A stretch of 64,000 nucleotides of DNA. It comes from Methylobacterium nodulans ORS 2060. Its GTDB lineage: Bacteria > Pseudomonadota > Alphaproteobacteria > Rhizobiales > Beijerinckiaceae. Shown in pieces: positions 1 through 9,183 of the stretch. The stretch is from the NCBI RefSeq assembly GCF_000022085.1, contig NC_011894.1, positions 6,136,501 to 6,200,500 of the forward strand. Reading direction: 5' to 3'. The first letter of the stretch is position 1, and each line of letters begins with the position of its first letter. The notes below the pieces were generated by a model. It saw only the letters and a list, made by a program, of their open reading frames with translations, was not told where the DNA came from and did not search any database. Made by a program: the position numbers and the translations under genes.

Positions 1-682
1 TCAGGCCCGTGAAATCGTGGATGGCTCCATTCACGCCCGGGTACTGGAAGAGCGCGCCGAAGACCGCTTCCGCCTCGAGGTCCCGAAAAGGATCTCCGAC
101 GACGACGCGCCAACCGAGCGGCGCGGCCCTCGTCCGCAGCACCGCAATCGTTTGGGGGAGGCAGTCCCGATCGACGAAGAAGGTGTCTCGCTGCGAGGTC
201 GCGACGCGCTTGGCCATGCTCATCGCCTCGGCAGCGGCGGTCGCCTCGTCGAGAAGCGACGCGTTGGCGATATCGAGCGCCGTGAGGTCGCAGACCATGG
301 TCTGGAAATTCAGCAGCGCCTCAAGACGGCCTTGGCTGATCTCCGGCTGATATGGCGAGTAGGCGGTGTACCAGGCCGGATTCTCGAAGATGTTGCGCTG
401 GATCGCAGGCGGCATCGTCGTGCCGTGGTAGCCCTGGCCGATCAGCGAGACGAGGAGACGGTTCTTGTTTGCAACCGTGCGCATCCGCTCCATCAGCCGC
501 CGCTCGGTCAGAGGGCGGCCGAAATCGATCGGCTCACGCTGGCGAATGTCGGGAGGCAGCGTCTCATCGATCAGCGCGTCGAGGCTTGCCACGCCCACAC
601 GCTGCAGCATCTCGGCGATTTCACCCTGGGTCGGGCCGATATGGCGGCGGTTCGCGAAATCGTAAGGATCGTAGGCGGCCAT
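1..682 (-). CDS. gcvP: Glycine dehydrogenase (decarboxylating), N-terminal 227 residues, cut by the window edge
   Basis: P-protein of the glycine cleavage system, the PLP enzyme that decarboxylates glycine and passes the aminomethyl group to lipoyl-GcvH. The reading frame starts with ATG at 682 ([17 protein letters not shown]), followed by the family N-terminal pattern [14 protein letters not shown] and, further on, [30 protein letters not shown], typical of the GcvP N-terminal half. The PLP lysine lies beyond the left edge and cannot be checked. The gene follows gcvH by 21 bases on the same strand, so gcvT-gcvH-gcvP is one operon controlled by the riboswitch near 2.4 kb. The identification is secure; only the C-terminal part is missing from view. 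Confidence 0.95.
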   Translation of the reverse strand, partial: MAAYDPYDFANRRHIGPTQGEIAEMLQRVGVASLDALIDETLPPDIRQREPIDFGRPLTERRLMERMRTVANKNRLLVSLIGQGYHGTTMPPAIQRNIFENPAWYTAYSPYQPEISQGRLEALLNFQTMVCDLTALDIANASLLDEATAAAEAMSMAKRVATSQRDTFFVDRDCLPQTIAVLRTRAAPLGWRVVVGDPFRDLEAEAVFGALFQYPGVNGAIHDFTGL

Positions 683-703
683 GATCTCAAGTTTTCCGAT
701 TGT

Positions 704-1066
704 TCATTTCGGGAAGGCGGCATAGGCCGCTTCGTCCATCAGGGCTTCCATGGCAGACGGATCCTTGAGCCTCATCCGGTAGAGCCAGCCTGCGCCCTGC
801 GGGTCGGCGTTCACGGTCTCCGGAGCGGCGACAACGGCCTCGTTGATCTCCGTCACCTCGCCATCGAGCGGGGCGTAAACGTCGGACGCAGCCTTGACCG
901 ACTCGACGACGGCGGCGGCCTCGCCCTTCGTCAGAACGGCGCCGACCTTCGGGAGTTCAACGAAGACGAGATCGCCGAGCTGTTCTGCAGCATGGCTGGT
1001 GATCCCAACGGTCGCGATCTCTCCGTCGAGCTTCAGCCACTCGTGTTCCTCGGTAAACCGCAGCAT
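704..1066 (-). CDS. gcvH: Glycine cleavage system H protein
   Basis: Lipoyl carrier of the glycine cleavage complex, shuttling the aminomethyl group between GcvP and GcvT. The protein is 120 residues, a normal length for the family. It has the lipoylation motif [13 protein letters not shown] with the modified lysine at about residue 58, and the usual start ([13 protein letters not shown]) and end (AYAAFPK). It sits between gcvT (18 bases upstream) and gcvP (21 bases downstream) on the same strand. Expression should follow the tandem glycine riboswitch upstream of gcvT. Confidence 0.97.
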   Translation of the reverse strand: MLRFTEEHEWLKLDGEIATVGITSHAAEQLGDLVFVELPKVGAVLTKGEAAAVVESVKAASDVYAPLDGEVTEINEAVVAAPETVNADPQGAGWLYRMRLKDPSAMEALMDEAAYAAFPK

Positions 1067-1084
1067 ACTTGCACTCCGGATCGG

Positions 1085-2227
1085 TCAGCCGCGCTTGAAG
1101 CCGGCAGGGTGGAAGGGAAGCGACGTGACGGTGAGCGGCAGGCGCTGCCCGCGCACTTCCGCAAAGACGCATGTGCCGCTGTCGGTGTAGGCGGTCGGCA
1201 GGTAACCCATCGCCACCGGGCCGCCGAGGCTCGGGCCGAAGCTGCCCGATGTGACGTGGCCCAGGCGGATCCCGTCCGCCGCCGCATGAAGCGAGGCACC
1301 GGCCCGCACGGGGGTACGCCCCTGCGGCCTCAGACCGACCCGCCGTCGTGCGACGCCCGCCTCCAATTCGTGCAGAATGCGCTCGGCGCCCGGGAACCCC
1401 CCTTCGCGCGCGCCGCCGCGACGCCGGATTCGGGGGATCGCGAAGCTCAGACCCGCCTCGACGGGACTCGTGGTCACGTCGATGTCGGCGCCATGCAGGC
1501 ACAGGCCCGCTTCGAGCCGCAGCGTATCGCGGGCGCCGAGTCCGACCGGGAGCACGGCAGGCTTGGCAAGCAGCGCCTCGGCGATGGTCTCGGCCCCGTC
1601 TGCCGGAACCGAGATTTCGAAACCATCCTCGCCCGTGTAGCCGGAACGCGTGACCAAGCAGGGGATGCCCAGAAGCGTGACCGGGCGCACATCCATGAAG
1701 CGCATCTGCACGATCTCGGGCGCCAGCTCGGCCATGGCGGCCTCGGCGGCAGGCCCCTGAAGCGCCAGAAGCGCACGGGGAAGCTCCTCGATCGTGATCC
1801 AGGCCGGCAGATGGGCCCTCAGGTAGGCAGCGTCAGCCTGCTTGTTCGCCGCATTCACGACGAGGACGAGGCCATCGCCGGAACGCGCGATCATCAGGTC
1901 GTCGAGTATGCCGCCGGATGCGTCGGTGAGCAGTCCGTAGCGCTGGCGACCATCACTCAGGCCGAGGAGGTCGGCCGGGATCACGCTTTCGAGAGCCAGG
2001 GCGATCTGGCTCAGGTCGTCGCCACGCAGGGCGATCTGCCCCATGTGAGACACGTCGAACAGACCGGCCGCCGCCCGTGTGTGCAGATGTTCCTTCAGCA
2101 GACCCGCCGGATAGTGCAGGGGCATGGCGTAGCCCGCGAACGGCACCATCCGAGCGCCGAGGCGCTGATGCAGGTCGTGAAGGGGCGTTTGTCTGAGAGC
2201 AACGGTCTCGGCAGGTTGCGCCGGCAT
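1085..2227 (-). CDS. gcvT: Glycine cleavage system T protein (aminomethyltransferase)
   Basis: Transfers the methylene unit from aminomethyl-lipoyl-GcvH to tetrahydrofolate, releasing ammonia. The 380-residue protein begins LRQTPLHDLHQRLGARMVPFAGYAMPLHY and carries LFDVSHMGQ, the folate-binding-type segment TRSGYTGEDGFEI and GLGARDTLRLEAGLCLHG. The ATG at 2227 (MPAQPAETVALRQ) is preferred over one 20 codons upstream at 2287, because the extra residues are not family-like and would run towards the riboswitch. It is the first gene of gcvT-gcvH-gcvP and lies 72 bases downstream of a tandem glycine riboswitch. Confidence 0.96.
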   Translation of the reverse strand: MPAQPAETVALRQTPLHDLHQRLGARMVPFAGYAMPLHYPAGLLKEHLHTRAAAGLFDVSHMGQIALRGDDLSQIALALESVIPADLLGLSDGRQRYGLLTDASGGILDDLMIARSGDGLVLVVNAANKQADAAYLRAHLPAWITIEELPRALLALQGPAAEAAMAELAPEIVQMRFMDVRPVTLLGIPCLVTRSGYTGEDGFEISVPADGAETIAEALLAKPAVLPVGLGARDTLRLEAGLCLHGADIDVTTSPVEAGLSFAIPRIRRRGGAREGGFPGAERILHELEAGVARRRVGLRPQGRTPVRAGASLHAAADGIRLGHVTSGSFGPSLGGPVAMGYLPTAYTDSGTCVFAEVRGQRLPLTVTSLPFHPAGFKRG

Positions 2228-2298
2228 CTCTGGATCCTCCGCGGCAGAAAGCACCGGACGCGCGGCTGCGCCTCCGGCTACCCCCATCTGTCGCGGTT

Positions 2299-2467
2299 AC
2301 CTGAGAGCTTCCCTCACGCCGGAGCGCGAGGTTTCTCCTTCGGTGGACGCCAGATGGCGCCTCTCTCCAGATCGTCCAACGATACGGTGATTGTGCCTGA
2401 GAGTTTCCGGGGGTGGTTGCTCCGTCGGCGCCATACTCGGCCCATGGGCCGGGCTGGGCTCTCCCGC
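2299..2467 (-). promoter_or_regulatory. Tandem glycine riboswitch (two aptamers) in the gcvT leader
   Basis: Read on the minus strand, two copies of the glycine aptamer core follow one another. Aptamer 1 (about 2467-2394) has GGGAGAG, then GCCGACGGAGCAA and CTCTCAGGCA. Aptamer 2 (about 2370-2299) has GGAGAGAG, then CACCGAAGGAGAAACC and CTCTCAGGT. These match the conserved blocks of the known glycine riboswitch (family knowledge). The pair lies directly upstream of gcvT and would switch the gcv operon on when glycine is plentiful. The effector is inferred from the class, not measured. The 200 bases further upstream (2468-2673) hold the likely promoter region but no gene I can recognise. Confidence 0.93.
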
Positions 2468-2673
2468 ATCGCCCTGTTCGGACGTTTCGACCTAAGCACA
2501 TGACACGATGCGGCGCAACATCGGCGCCGATCGGCTTCGTCAGGCAGGATCCTCGGCCTGCCGGTCATCCTCCAGCTCCGCGGACCCGCCGCGGAACCAG
2601 ATGCGTTGCGATCTGCCGCTGGTTTGCTGGAGTAGCGGCCCGAGCCAGCGGGACAGTGCGTTTGGTAATAGAT

Positions 2674-3060
2674 TTATTCATTCTCGGCAGCAGGAGCGCG
2701 AGCACCGCTTCGAACAAGCTCGACCACGGTATGGACGAGCGGATTGTGACGCGCGGTGGACCAGGCCAGCGCCGCTGCGACGATGTCGACGCGCTCCTTC
2801 AAGGGGCGGAAGATGACGTTGCCTGGAGCGAGCCTTTCGAAGGTCGAGGGAACGAGCGCGATACCCTGACCACAGCCGACAAAGGCAATCTGTGACGTGA
2901 CGGAGCGAACCTCGTGCAGGATGCGAGGCGAGAAACCATGCGCGCGACAGGCCGCGACCACATGATCGAAGTAGACCGGGCTCAGCCGACGGGAGAACAT
3001 TGCGAAGTCCTCGTGCGCGAGCGTGCCGAGCGGGATCTCGGGCAGGTCCGCCAATGCTTC
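2674..3060 (-). pseudogene. Remnant of a LysR-family regulator (C-terminal effector domain only)
   Basis: The translated stretch IPLGTLAHEDFAMFSRRLSP, followed by YFDHVVAACRAHGFSPRI and TSQIAFVGCGQGIALVPSTF, is typical of the effector-binding half of LysR-type regulators. The N-terminal winged-helix domain and about half of the effector domain are absent. In-frame sequence upstream (to 3183) is not LysR-like and coincides with a palindromic repeat (cctcagcatgagg at 3084-3096). The family is normally about 300 residues; about 130 remain. I infer a dead fragment truncated at a repeat. It may still be an open frame, but there is no supported start or function. Confidence 0.7.
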
Positions 3061-3083
3061 GAGGCTGCGGCTGCGCCGCAGCA

Positions 3084-3096
3084 CCTCAGCATGAGG
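3084..3096. repeat. Palindromic repeat copy cctcagcatgagg
   Basis: A short palindrome of the form cctca-(spacer)-tgagg. Related copies appear at 27177-27189 and 46053-46065, each inside gene-free sequence that also shares longer blocks. This copy marks the point where LysR similarity ends in the neighbouring remnant. It is probably part of a dispersed intergenic repeat family. Confidence 0.55.
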
Positions 3097-3175
3097 GCCG
3101 GTGGGGCTGCCATCGAAGGGGGCGCTCTTACGGCCGGTTTCATCCGTCAGGGTCGGCAAAGGCCGGTGGTGAACT

Positions 3176-3244
3176 GATCCCAACGGCCCAGGCTACTGAC
3201 GCATCGGGCCGTTGGCCCATCTCGAATTGTCAATGCCAAGCCAG
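3176..3244. repeat. Partial copy of the ccaacggccca repeat element
   Basis: The block beginning gatcccaacggcccagg and continuing gggccgttggcccatctcg, then aatgccaagcca, closely matches the left half of the element at 16651-16788, with small gaps. The right end and the terminal inverted repeat found there are missing here. I interpret it as a decayed copy of the same mobile or REP-like element. Confidence 0.6.
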
Positions 3245-3317
3245 AGACTTTGTTGAAGAGGCTTCCGGTGCCTCTCCGTCGTGGAGCCGGCCGGTCTCGG
3301 CCGGTTCGATCGCCTGC

Positions 3318-3491
3318 GGCATCCTCATGTACGGCGAGCAGAATGCATCGCTCTCCGACCTGACGCACACTCAGGCGGAGGGCGTGCAGCTGGCGGAGAT
3401 TCCCGCCTGCGGCCACTTCCCGATGTATTCCAATCCGGCCCTGATGTGGCGGGAAATCACCGCGTTCCAGGCACGCTCCAGCGCAGAGTGA
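3318..3491 (+). pseudogene. C-terminal fragment of an alpha/beta hydrolase
   Basis: The plus-strand frame reads GILMYGEQNASLSDLTHTQ and then GVQLAEIPACGHFPMYSNPA plus LMWREITAF before a stop at 3489-3491. This is the usual end of an alpha/beta-hydrolase-fold protein, including the catalytic-histidine motif (CGHFPMYSNP). The nucleophile elbow and the rest of the fold, normally about 250 residues, are absent. The frame upstream is repeat-derived sequence. I call it a gene remnant in the same graveyard as the LysR fragment. Confidence 0.65.
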
Positions 3492-3660
3492 GCGGGTTGC
3501 CCGCTGTATCCCACGTGATGCCGTGCCCTGGTCAGGCTGCCGTCATCCACGATCGCCATCGCCAGGGCTCGGCGATTCCAGTGACGTCGCGGGGGCGAAG
3601 TTCACCGCATATGAACCTCGCCCACCGCCCGCATGTTTTGCCCACCCGGTTGGGCCGGCC

Positions 3661-3689
3661 CGCACGCACTACAACTGAGAGTGCGTGCG
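3661..3689 (-). terminator. Hairpin downstream of nrdJ, possible terminator
   Basis: Perfect 10-bp inverted repeat cgcacgcact / agtgcgtgcg with a 9-base loop, 35 bases beyond the nrdJ stop codon. There is no clear T-run on the minus strand, so it is either a weak intrinsic terminator or an mRNA 3'-end stabiliser. The rest of 3492-3723 shows nothing recognisable. Confidence 0.4.
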
Positions 3690-3723
3690 GAACTTCGGGT
3701 CGGACCACCTGCAGGCGGCGCAC

Positions 3724-6700
3724 CTATGAGCACCCGGTCGTGCTGCCGCAGGTGTCGCACTTCAGGCAGGTGCCGTTGCGGACCAGCGTGAAGTTCGCGC
3801 ATTCGGGGCAGGCCTCGCCCACATAGCCCTTCATCTTCGCCTCGGCGCGCCGGTCGGCGACACTGCGCTCGGGCTTGGCGAAGGGGAGGGCCTCCGTGGC
3901 CGCCTCGATCCGGCCGGCGAGGGCCGGCTCGGTCTTCAGCGCCACCGCGCCGCGCACCGCATGGATCGTGCCGCCCGCCGGGGCCGACTGGCCGGTCGAG
4001 GGCGCCGCCACCCCGGAGGTGGCGCCGGCCGGGCCACCATGGATCAGCGTCAGCCGGTCGGCCGAGCCGCGCAGCAGCCCCCGCGACACGATGCTGTGGG
4101 CGATGACGGGCTCCGGCGCCGGCTGCTTCGACTGCGCGACGCCGCCGCCCATCACGGTCGAGCCGATCTCGGACGGGTCGACATGCGCGAGGTCGGTCCG
4201 GCCCAGATAGGAAATCGCGAGTTCGCGGAAGACATAGTCCAGGATCGAGGTCGCGTTCTTGATCGCGTCGTTGCCCTGCACGAAGCCCGCCGGCTCGAAG
4301 CGGGTGAAGGTGAAGGCGTCGACATACTCCTCCAGCGGCACCCCGTATTGCAGGCCGAGCGAGATCGCGATGGCGAAGTTGTTCATCAGGCTGCGGAAGG
4401 CAGCGCCCTCCTTGTGCATGTCGATGAAGATTTCGCCGAGCCGGCCGTCGTCGTACTCGCCGGTGCGCAGATAGACCTTGTGCCCGCCGACCACCGCCTT
4501 CTGGGTGTAGCCCTTGCGGCGGTCCGGCATCTTCTCGCGGGAGCGGATGCGCTCGACGCGCTCGATCACCCGCTCGACGATCTTCTCCGCCACCGCCGCG
4601 GCCCTGGCCGCATTCGGCTGGGCCAGCAGCGTCTCCACCACCTCCTCGACCTCGTCCTCGTCGTCATCGGCGATGAGCGCGGCGTTGAGGGGCTGCGAGA
4701 GCTTCGAGCCGTCGCGGTAGAGAGCGTTCGCCTTGAGGCCGAGAGTCCAGGACAGCCGGTAGGCCTCCTTGCAATCCTCCACCGTGGCGTCGTTGGGCAT
4801 GTTGATGGTCTTGGAGATCGCCCCCGAGATGAAGGGCTGCGCCGCCGCCATCATGCGGATGTGGCTCTCGACCGAGAGATAGCGCTTGCCCGTGCGCCCG
4901 CACGGATTGGCGCAGTCGAACACCGCATAATGCTTGGCAGCTAGGTGCGGCGCGCCCTCCAGCGTCATCGCCCCGCAGACATGGATGTTCGCCGCCTCGA
5001 TCTCGCGCCTGCCGAAGCCGAGATGCGCCAGGAGATCGAAGGTCGGGTCGGCGAGCCTGTCCGCCGGGACCTTGAGGGTCTGGGTCAGGAACTCGTCGCC
5101 GAGGGTCCAGCGGTTGAACACGAACTTGATGTCGAAGGCCGACTTCAAGCCCGCCTCCACCGCGGCGATTTTTTCGTCCGTGAAGCCCTTGGCGCGAAGC
5201 GTGCCCGGGTTGATGCCGGGCGCCTGGCCGAGAGAGCCGTGGCCCACCGCATAGGCCTCGATCTCGGCGATCTCGGATTCCCGGTAGCCGAGCGCCCGCA
5301 GGGCATCCGGCACCGCCCGGTTGATGATCTTGAAGTAGCCGCCGCCCGCGAGCTTCTTGAACTTCACCAGCGCGAAGTCGGGCTCGATGCCGGTGGTGTC
5401 GCAATCCATCACGAGGCCGATCGTGCCGGTCGGCGCGATCACGGTGGCCTGCGCGTTGCGGTAGCCGTGCTCCTCCCCGAGCGCCAGCGCCCGGTCCCAG
5501 GCCTGCGTCGCATGCGCCACCAGGTTCCGCTGCGGGCAGGCCGCATGGTCGAGGGGCACCGGCCGGGTGCTGAGGAACTCGTAGCCCTCGGCCTCGCCAT
5601 GGGCGGCGCGGCGATGGTTGCGGATCACCCGCAGCATCGCGTCGGCATTCTCCTCATAGGCCGGGAAGGGCCCGAGCTCGCGCGCCATCTCGGCGGAGGT
5701 GGCGTAGGCCACGCCCGTCATGATGGCGGTGAGCGCACCGGCAAGCGCCCGGCCCTCGCGGGAATCGTAGGGAAGGCCCATGGTCATGAGCAGGCCGCCG
5801 ACATTGGCGTAGCCGAGGCCCAGCGTGCGGTACTTGTAGGAGAGGTCGGCGATCTCCCGGCTCGGGAACTGCGCCATCGTCACCGAGATCTCGAGCACCA
5901 CGGTCCAGAGCCGGCAGAGATGCTCGTAAGCTTCGACGTCGAAGGTCTTGGTGGTGCGGTCGTAGAGCGCCAGCAGGTTCGCCGAGGCGAGATTGCAGGC
6001 GGTGTCGTCCAGGAACATGTACTCGGAGCACGGGTTCGAGGCCCGGATCCGCCCGCCCGCCGGGCAGGTGTGCCAGTCGTTCATGGTGGTGTTGAAGTGC
6101 AGGCCCGGATCGGCCGAGGCCCAGGCGGCCGCGCCGATCTTGTCCCACAGGTCGCGGGCCTTGAGCGTCTTCGTCACCTTGCCGCCGATGCGGGCCTTGA
6201 GCGGCCAGTCCCCATCCGCCTCGACGGCGCGCAGGAACTCGTCGGTCAGGGAGACGGAGTTGTTGGAGTTCTGGCCCGAGACCGTGAGATAGGCCTCCGA
6301 GTCCCAGTCGGTGTCGAAGACCGGGAAGTCGACCTCGGTCGCGCCCTGGCGGGCGGACTGGATCACGCGCTTGATATAGGCGTCCGGCACCATGGCCCGG
6401 CGGGCGGCCTTCACCTCGCGCTTCAGCGCCGGGTTGCGCTCGGGGTCGAAGCAGGCGTCGCCCTCGGCCTCGCAGTTCACGCAGGCCCGCATCACCGCCT
6501 TGAGGTGCTTGGCCGCGACCTTCGAGCCGGTGACCAGGGCGGCGACCTTCTGCTCCTCCTTCACCTTCCAGTCGATGAAGGCCTCGACGTCCGGGTGGTC
6601 GATGTCGACGATCACCATCTTGGCGGCGCGGCGCGTCGTGCCGCCCGACTTGATGGCGCCCGCCGCGCGATCGCCGATCTTCAGGAAGCTCATCAGGCCC

Positions 6701-7455
6701 GACGAGCGCCCGCCGCCCGCGAGCTTCTCGTTCTCGCCGCGCAGGGCGGAAAAATTCGAGCCGGTGCCCGAGCCGTACTTGAACAGGCGCGCCTCGCGGA
6801 CCCAGAGGTCCATGATGCCGCCCTCGTTGACGAGGTCGTCCTGCACCGACTGGATGAAGCAGGCATGCGGCTGCGGGTGCTCGTAGGCGCTCGCCGACTT
6901 CGTCAGTACGCCGGTGTGGTGATCGACGTAGAAATGGCCCTGGCTCGGACCGTCGATGCCGTAGGCCCAGTGTAGGCCGGTGTTGAACCATTGCGGCGAG
7001 TTCGGCGCCACCATCTGGCGGGCCAGCATGGCGCGCAGCTCGTCGAAGAAGGCGCGCGCATCCTCCTCGGCGGTGAAGTAGCCGCCCTTCCAGCCCCAAT
7101 AGGTCCAGCAGCCGGCGAGCCGGTCGAAGACCTGGGTCGCGGAGGTCTCGGAGCCGTAGCGCGCCTCCTCGGGCATCGCCGCGAGCGCCGCCTCGTCGGG
7201 CACCGAGCGCCAGAGGAAGGAGGGGACGTCGTTCTCCTCCACGCGCGTCAGGGCTGCCGGCACGCCCGCCTTGCGGAAGTACTTCTGGGCCAGCACGTCG
7301 CAGGCGACCTGGCTCCAGGCCTCCGGCACGTCGATGCCGTCGAGGCGGAACACGACCGACCCGTCCGGATTGCGGATCTCGCTCACCGCCTTCCTGAAGG
7401 GGATGCCCGCATAGGGGGATTGCCCGGCCGTGGTGATGCGCCGCTCGATCCGCAT
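3724..7455 (-). CDS. nrdJ: Adenosylcobalamin-dependent (class II) ribonucleoside-diphosphate reductase
   Basis: Makes deoxyribonucleotides using a B12-derived radical, independent of oxygen. The 1243-residue protein is a normal length for the large alphaproteobacterial NrdJ. Visible landmarks are [13 protein letters not shown] (about 228-240), [12 protein letters not shown] (about 270), the radical-site motif NPCSE (about 474-478) with an upstream HTCPAGG, and [22 protein letters not shown]-terminal cysteine cluster ([16 protein letters not shown]) is probably the redox-active tail that re-reduces the active site. The ATG at 7455 gives the typical N-terminus. It is a single-gene unit; two NrdR-like boxes about 210-255 bases upstream predict repression by NrdR. 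Confidence 0.96.
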   Translation of the reverse strand: MRIERRITTAGQSPYAGIPFRKAVSEIRNPDGSVVFRLDGIDVPEAWSQVACDVLAQKYFRKAGVPAALTRVEENDVPSFLWRSVPDEAALAAMPEEARYGSETSATQVFDRLAGCWTYWGWKGGYFTAEEDARAFFDELRAMLARQMVAPNSPQWFNTGLHWAYGIDGPSQGHFYVDHHTGVLTKSASAYEHPQPHACFIQSVQDDLVNEGGIMDLWVREARLFKYGSGTGSNFSALRGENEKLAGGGRSSGLMSFLKIGDRAAGAIKSGGTTRRAAKMVIVDIDHPDVEAFIDWKVKEEQKVAALVTGSKVAAKHLKAVMRACVNCEAEGDACFDPERNPALKREVKAARRAMVPDAYIKRVIQSARQGATEVDFPVFDTDWDSEAYLTVSGQNSNNSVSLTDEFLRAVEADGDWPLKARIGGKVTKTLKARDLWDKIGAAAWASADPGLHFNTTMNDWHTCPAGGRIRASNPCSEYMFLDDTACNLASANLLALYDRTTKTFDVEAYEHLCRLWTVVLEISVTMAQFPSREIADLSYKYRTLGLGYANVGGLLMTMGLPYDSREGRALAGALTAIMTGVAYATSAEMARELGPFPAYEENADAMLRVIRNHRRAAHGEAEGYEFLSTRPVPLDHAACPQRNLVAHATQAWDRALALGEEHGYRNAQATVIAPTGTIGLVMDCDTTGIEPDFALVKFKKLAGGGYFKIINRAVPDALRALGYRESEIAEIEAYAVGHGSLGQAPGINPGTLRAKGFTDEKIAAVEAGLKSAFDIKFVFNRWTLGDEFLTQTLKVPADRLADPTFDLLAHLGFGRREIEAANIHVCGAMTLEGAPHLAAKHYAVFDCANPCGRTGKRYLSVESHIRMMAAAQPFISGAISKTINMPNDATVEDCKEAYRLSWTLGLKANALYRDGSKLSQPLNAALIADDDEDEVEEVVETLLAQPNAARAAAVAEKIVERVIERVERIRSREKMPDRRKGYTQKAVVGGHKVYLRTGEYDDGRLGEIFIDMHKEGAAFRSLMNNFAIAISLGLQYGVPLEEYVDAFTFTRFEPAGFVQGNDAIKNATSILDYVFRELAISYLGRTDLAHVDPSEIGSTVMGGGVAQSKQPAPEPVIAHSIVSRGLLRGSADRLTLIHGGPAGATSGVAAPSTGQSAPAGGTIHAVRGAVALKTEPALAGRIEAATEALPFAKPERSVADRRAEAKMKGYVGEACPECANFTLVRNGTCLKCDTCGSTTGCS

Positions 7456-7596
7456 GAAACGCCCTCTCCCGAAAAAGACACGACAGCCCGAACCGCGACC
7501 CGCGCGGCCGTTTCCTTAAGACAGGTTCAGGATGCCTCTCCCCAGCGCATCAACGCGCGGCCAGGGGCGCCCACCGCAGCTTGGCACCGCGGGGCT

Positions 7597-7630
7597 GTCG
7601 GATCGTGAGCCGGCGAACCGGCCGTCCGAC
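7597..7630. other. Hairpin in the nrdJ leader
   Basis: Nested inverted repeats: outer gtcgga / tccgac and inner gccgg-cgaa-ccggc, the latter closed by a stable CGAA tetraloop. It lies between the NrdR-like boxes and the nrdJ start codon, so it would be in the nrdJ leader if transcription starts near the boxes. No riboswitch class is recognised. Confidence 0.4.
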
Positions 7631-7662
7631 ATACGGGCAAGCTAGCGAGCTTCGGGGCTCCG

Positions 7663-7678
7663 CGTCAACAACTAGTGT
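7663..7678 (-). promoter_or_regulatory. NrdR-box-like site 1 upstream of nrdJ
   Basis: On the minus strand the site reads acaCTAgTTgTTGacg, which fits the published NrdR consensus (acaCwAtATaTwGtgt) at most of the conserved positions. Its centre is 32 bp from the second box at 7695-7710, matching the roughly three-helical-turn spacing usual for NrdR operators. The assignment is by motif and context only. Confidence 0.6.
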
Positions 7679-7694
7679 GCGGCCTCCCTGTTCC

Positions 7695-7710
7695 CCGCTA
7701 GATGTTGTGC
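7695..7710 (+). promoter_or_regulatory. NrdR-box-like site 2 upstream of nrdJ
   Basis: Reads ccgCTAGATGTTGTGC on the plus strand, a good match to the near-palindromic NrdR consensus (C-T-A near the left, T-T-G-T-G at the right). It pairs with the box at 7663-7678. The remainder of the 7456-7987 gap (to 7987) holds the promoter area of the divergent NDUFA12 gene and no other gene I can support. Confidence 0.6.
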
Positions 7711-7987
7711 CGACCACCCAATTCCTGTGGATATCTGCGGAGCCCTGCCTAACCCCGCATCGGCCCTTCGGGATTCGCCATGAGATTTTTCGCTGTGCAC
7801 CGGCGACTCACCCCCGGGGACGGTCCGGGAGATGCCGATCTGGTGCAAATCCGCAACGCCCGGGAGCCCAAGCCCGGGCGGCACCCCTGCGACGCGCTGC
7901 GGCTGGACTTCGCCGGGTCGGGTCACCATAGTCCGCCGCGACTTCCAGCGCGGGCGCGAGGCCCGCGCCAGCGACGAGACGGCCGGG

Positions 7988-8404
7988 ATGGCGCTGAAAG
8001 ACACTCTCCTGCGGATCTTCACGTGGTGGAGCGGCTCGACCGTGAGCCTCGACCTCTACACCAAGCGCCATGGCACCCTGGTGGGCACGGACGAGTTCGG
8101 CAACCGCTACTACCGGGCCAACGGCCCGCTGATCGACCCCTCCGTGGGGCCGGAGCGCCGCTGGGTGATCTATAACGGCGAGGCGGAGGCCTCGAAGGTG
8201 CCGCCGGGCTGGCGCGGCTGGCTCAGCCACACGGTGGATGTGGCGCCGAGCGAGGAGACCTATGTCCCGCGCGAGTGGCAGAAGCCGCACGAGGAGAACC
8301 TGACCGGCACGGCGGCGGCCTACCGGCCGCGCGGCTCGCAGCTCTCCTACGGCCTGCGCCCGGCCGCGACCGGCGATTACGTGCCCTGGAGGCCGGGCGA
8401 GTAG
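7988..8404 (+). CDS. NDUFA12-family accessory subunit of NADH:ubiquinone oxidoreductase (complex I)
   Basis: Bacterial homologue of the mitochondrial complex I subunit NDUFA12 (B17.2), peripheral on the inner membrane. The 138-residue protein reads MALKDTLLRIFTWWSG, then VGTDEFGNRYYRANGP, RRWVIYNGEAEASKVPPGW and GWLSHTVDVAPSEETYV, the diagnostic family core. The ATG at 7988 begins the conserved N-terminus; in-frame sequence upstream is not family-like. It is followed 62 bases later by the DUF2155 gene on the same strand, an arrangement common in alphaproteobacteria. The nuo operon itself is not in the window. Confidence 0.93.
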   Translation: MALKDTLLRIFTWWSGSTVSLDLYTKRHGTLVGTDEFGNRYYRANGPLIDPSVGPERRWVIYNGEAEASKVPPGWRGWLSHTVDVAPSEETYVPREWQKPHEENLTGTAAAYRPRGSQLSYGLRPAATGDYVPWRPGE

Positions 8405-8466
8405 GCAGCGCCCTTTTTCCACCACCCTTCGGGTGGAGAGAGCGGGGGAGCCGAAGGGAGTTCGCG

Positions 8467-9099
8467 TTGAGCCGCATCACCGCACGATCCGCCGCGCGCG
8501 CGGCCCTCATCCTGGGTCTCGCGGCCCTCGCCGCGCCTCCGGCCCGGGCCGACAAGATCCGCAACCCGACCGCGGTCTTCTCCGGGCTCGACAAGATCAC
8601 CGGCCGCATCGTGTCGTTCGAGGTGGCGGTGGACGAGACCGTGCAGTTCGGCGCGCTCCAGCTCACGCCCCGGGTCTGCTATACCCGCCCCCCGACCGAG
8701 AGCGCCAAGACGACCGCCTTCCTGGAGGTCGACGAGGTCACGCTGGAGAACAAGTATCGGCGGATCTTCACCGGCTGGATGTTCGCGGCGAGCCCCGGCC
8801 TGCACGCGATCGAGCACCCGATCTACGACGTCTGGCTCGTCGACTGCAAAGGCGGCACGGACATCATCGCGGAGGCGAAGGAGCAGGACGACGCGCCGGT
8901 CGCCGCAGCCAAGCCCGAGCGTCGCCGCCGGGACCCGAACCAGCGCGAGGAGGCCCGGCGGGCGCAGCCGGTCAACCGCCAGGGTCAGGTCGACGTGACG
9001 CCCCTGCGCGGCACGCCGGTGCAGCCGCGCCAATCCCCGTCGCGGCGCTTCTTCCCGACCAACGAGGGGCCATCGAACTTCAGCTCGGATCCGCGCTGA
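8467..9099 (+). CDS. DUF2155 domain protein, exported
   Basis: Function unknown. DUF2155 proteins are conserved in alphaproteobacteria next to the complex I accessory gene. The 210-residue frame opens with a hydrophobic signal-like segment (AALILGLAALAAPPARA) and then KIRNPTAVFSGLDKITGRI, with VCYTRPPTESAKTTAFLEVD and FTGWMFAASPGLHAIEHPIY, the domain core. The last 60 residues are basic and low complexity. The TTG at 8467 is chosen because an AGGGAG ribosome site lies 6 bases upstream and it gives a clean signal peptide. It is probably periplasmic. A hairpin (gcccctctc / gagagggc) follows the stop codon. Confidence 0.88.
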   Translation: MSRITARSAARAALILGLAALAAPPARADKIRNPTAVFSGLDKITGRIVSFEVAVDETVQFGALQLTPRVCYTRPPTESAKTTAFLEVDEVTLENKYRRIFTGWMFAASPGLHAIEHPIYDVWLVDCKGGTDIIAEAKEQDDAPVAAAKPERRRRDPNQREEARRAQPVNRQGQVDVTPLRGTPVQPRQSPSRRFFPTNEGPSNFSSDPR

Positions 9100-9183
9100 G
9101 GCGCGGGGGCCCCTCTCGGTGGGCGGGAGAGGGCAGCGGCGATCTCCGCAAAGACGATCCTGGAGGCCGGAACGGCCCTCATG

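Noticed and set aside
17..2503. Very long open frame opposite the gcv operon (828 codons)
   Set aside because: It is antisense to gcvP, gcvH, gcvT and the riboswitch, has no family-like sequence, and long shadow frames are expected at this GC content.
4945..6975. 676-codon open frame opposite nrdJ
   Set aside because: Shadow of nrdJ with an arginine/glycine/leucine-rich composition and no recognisable domain.
7815..7900. Resemblance to the 5' half of a cobalamin riboswitch (GGTGcAAATCCGC) near nrdJ and NDUFA12
   Set aside because: It is on the plus strand towards NDUFA12, not nrdJ. The B12-box continuation (GCAACTG/GCCACTG) and the 3' CAGGA...CCTGCC part are missing.
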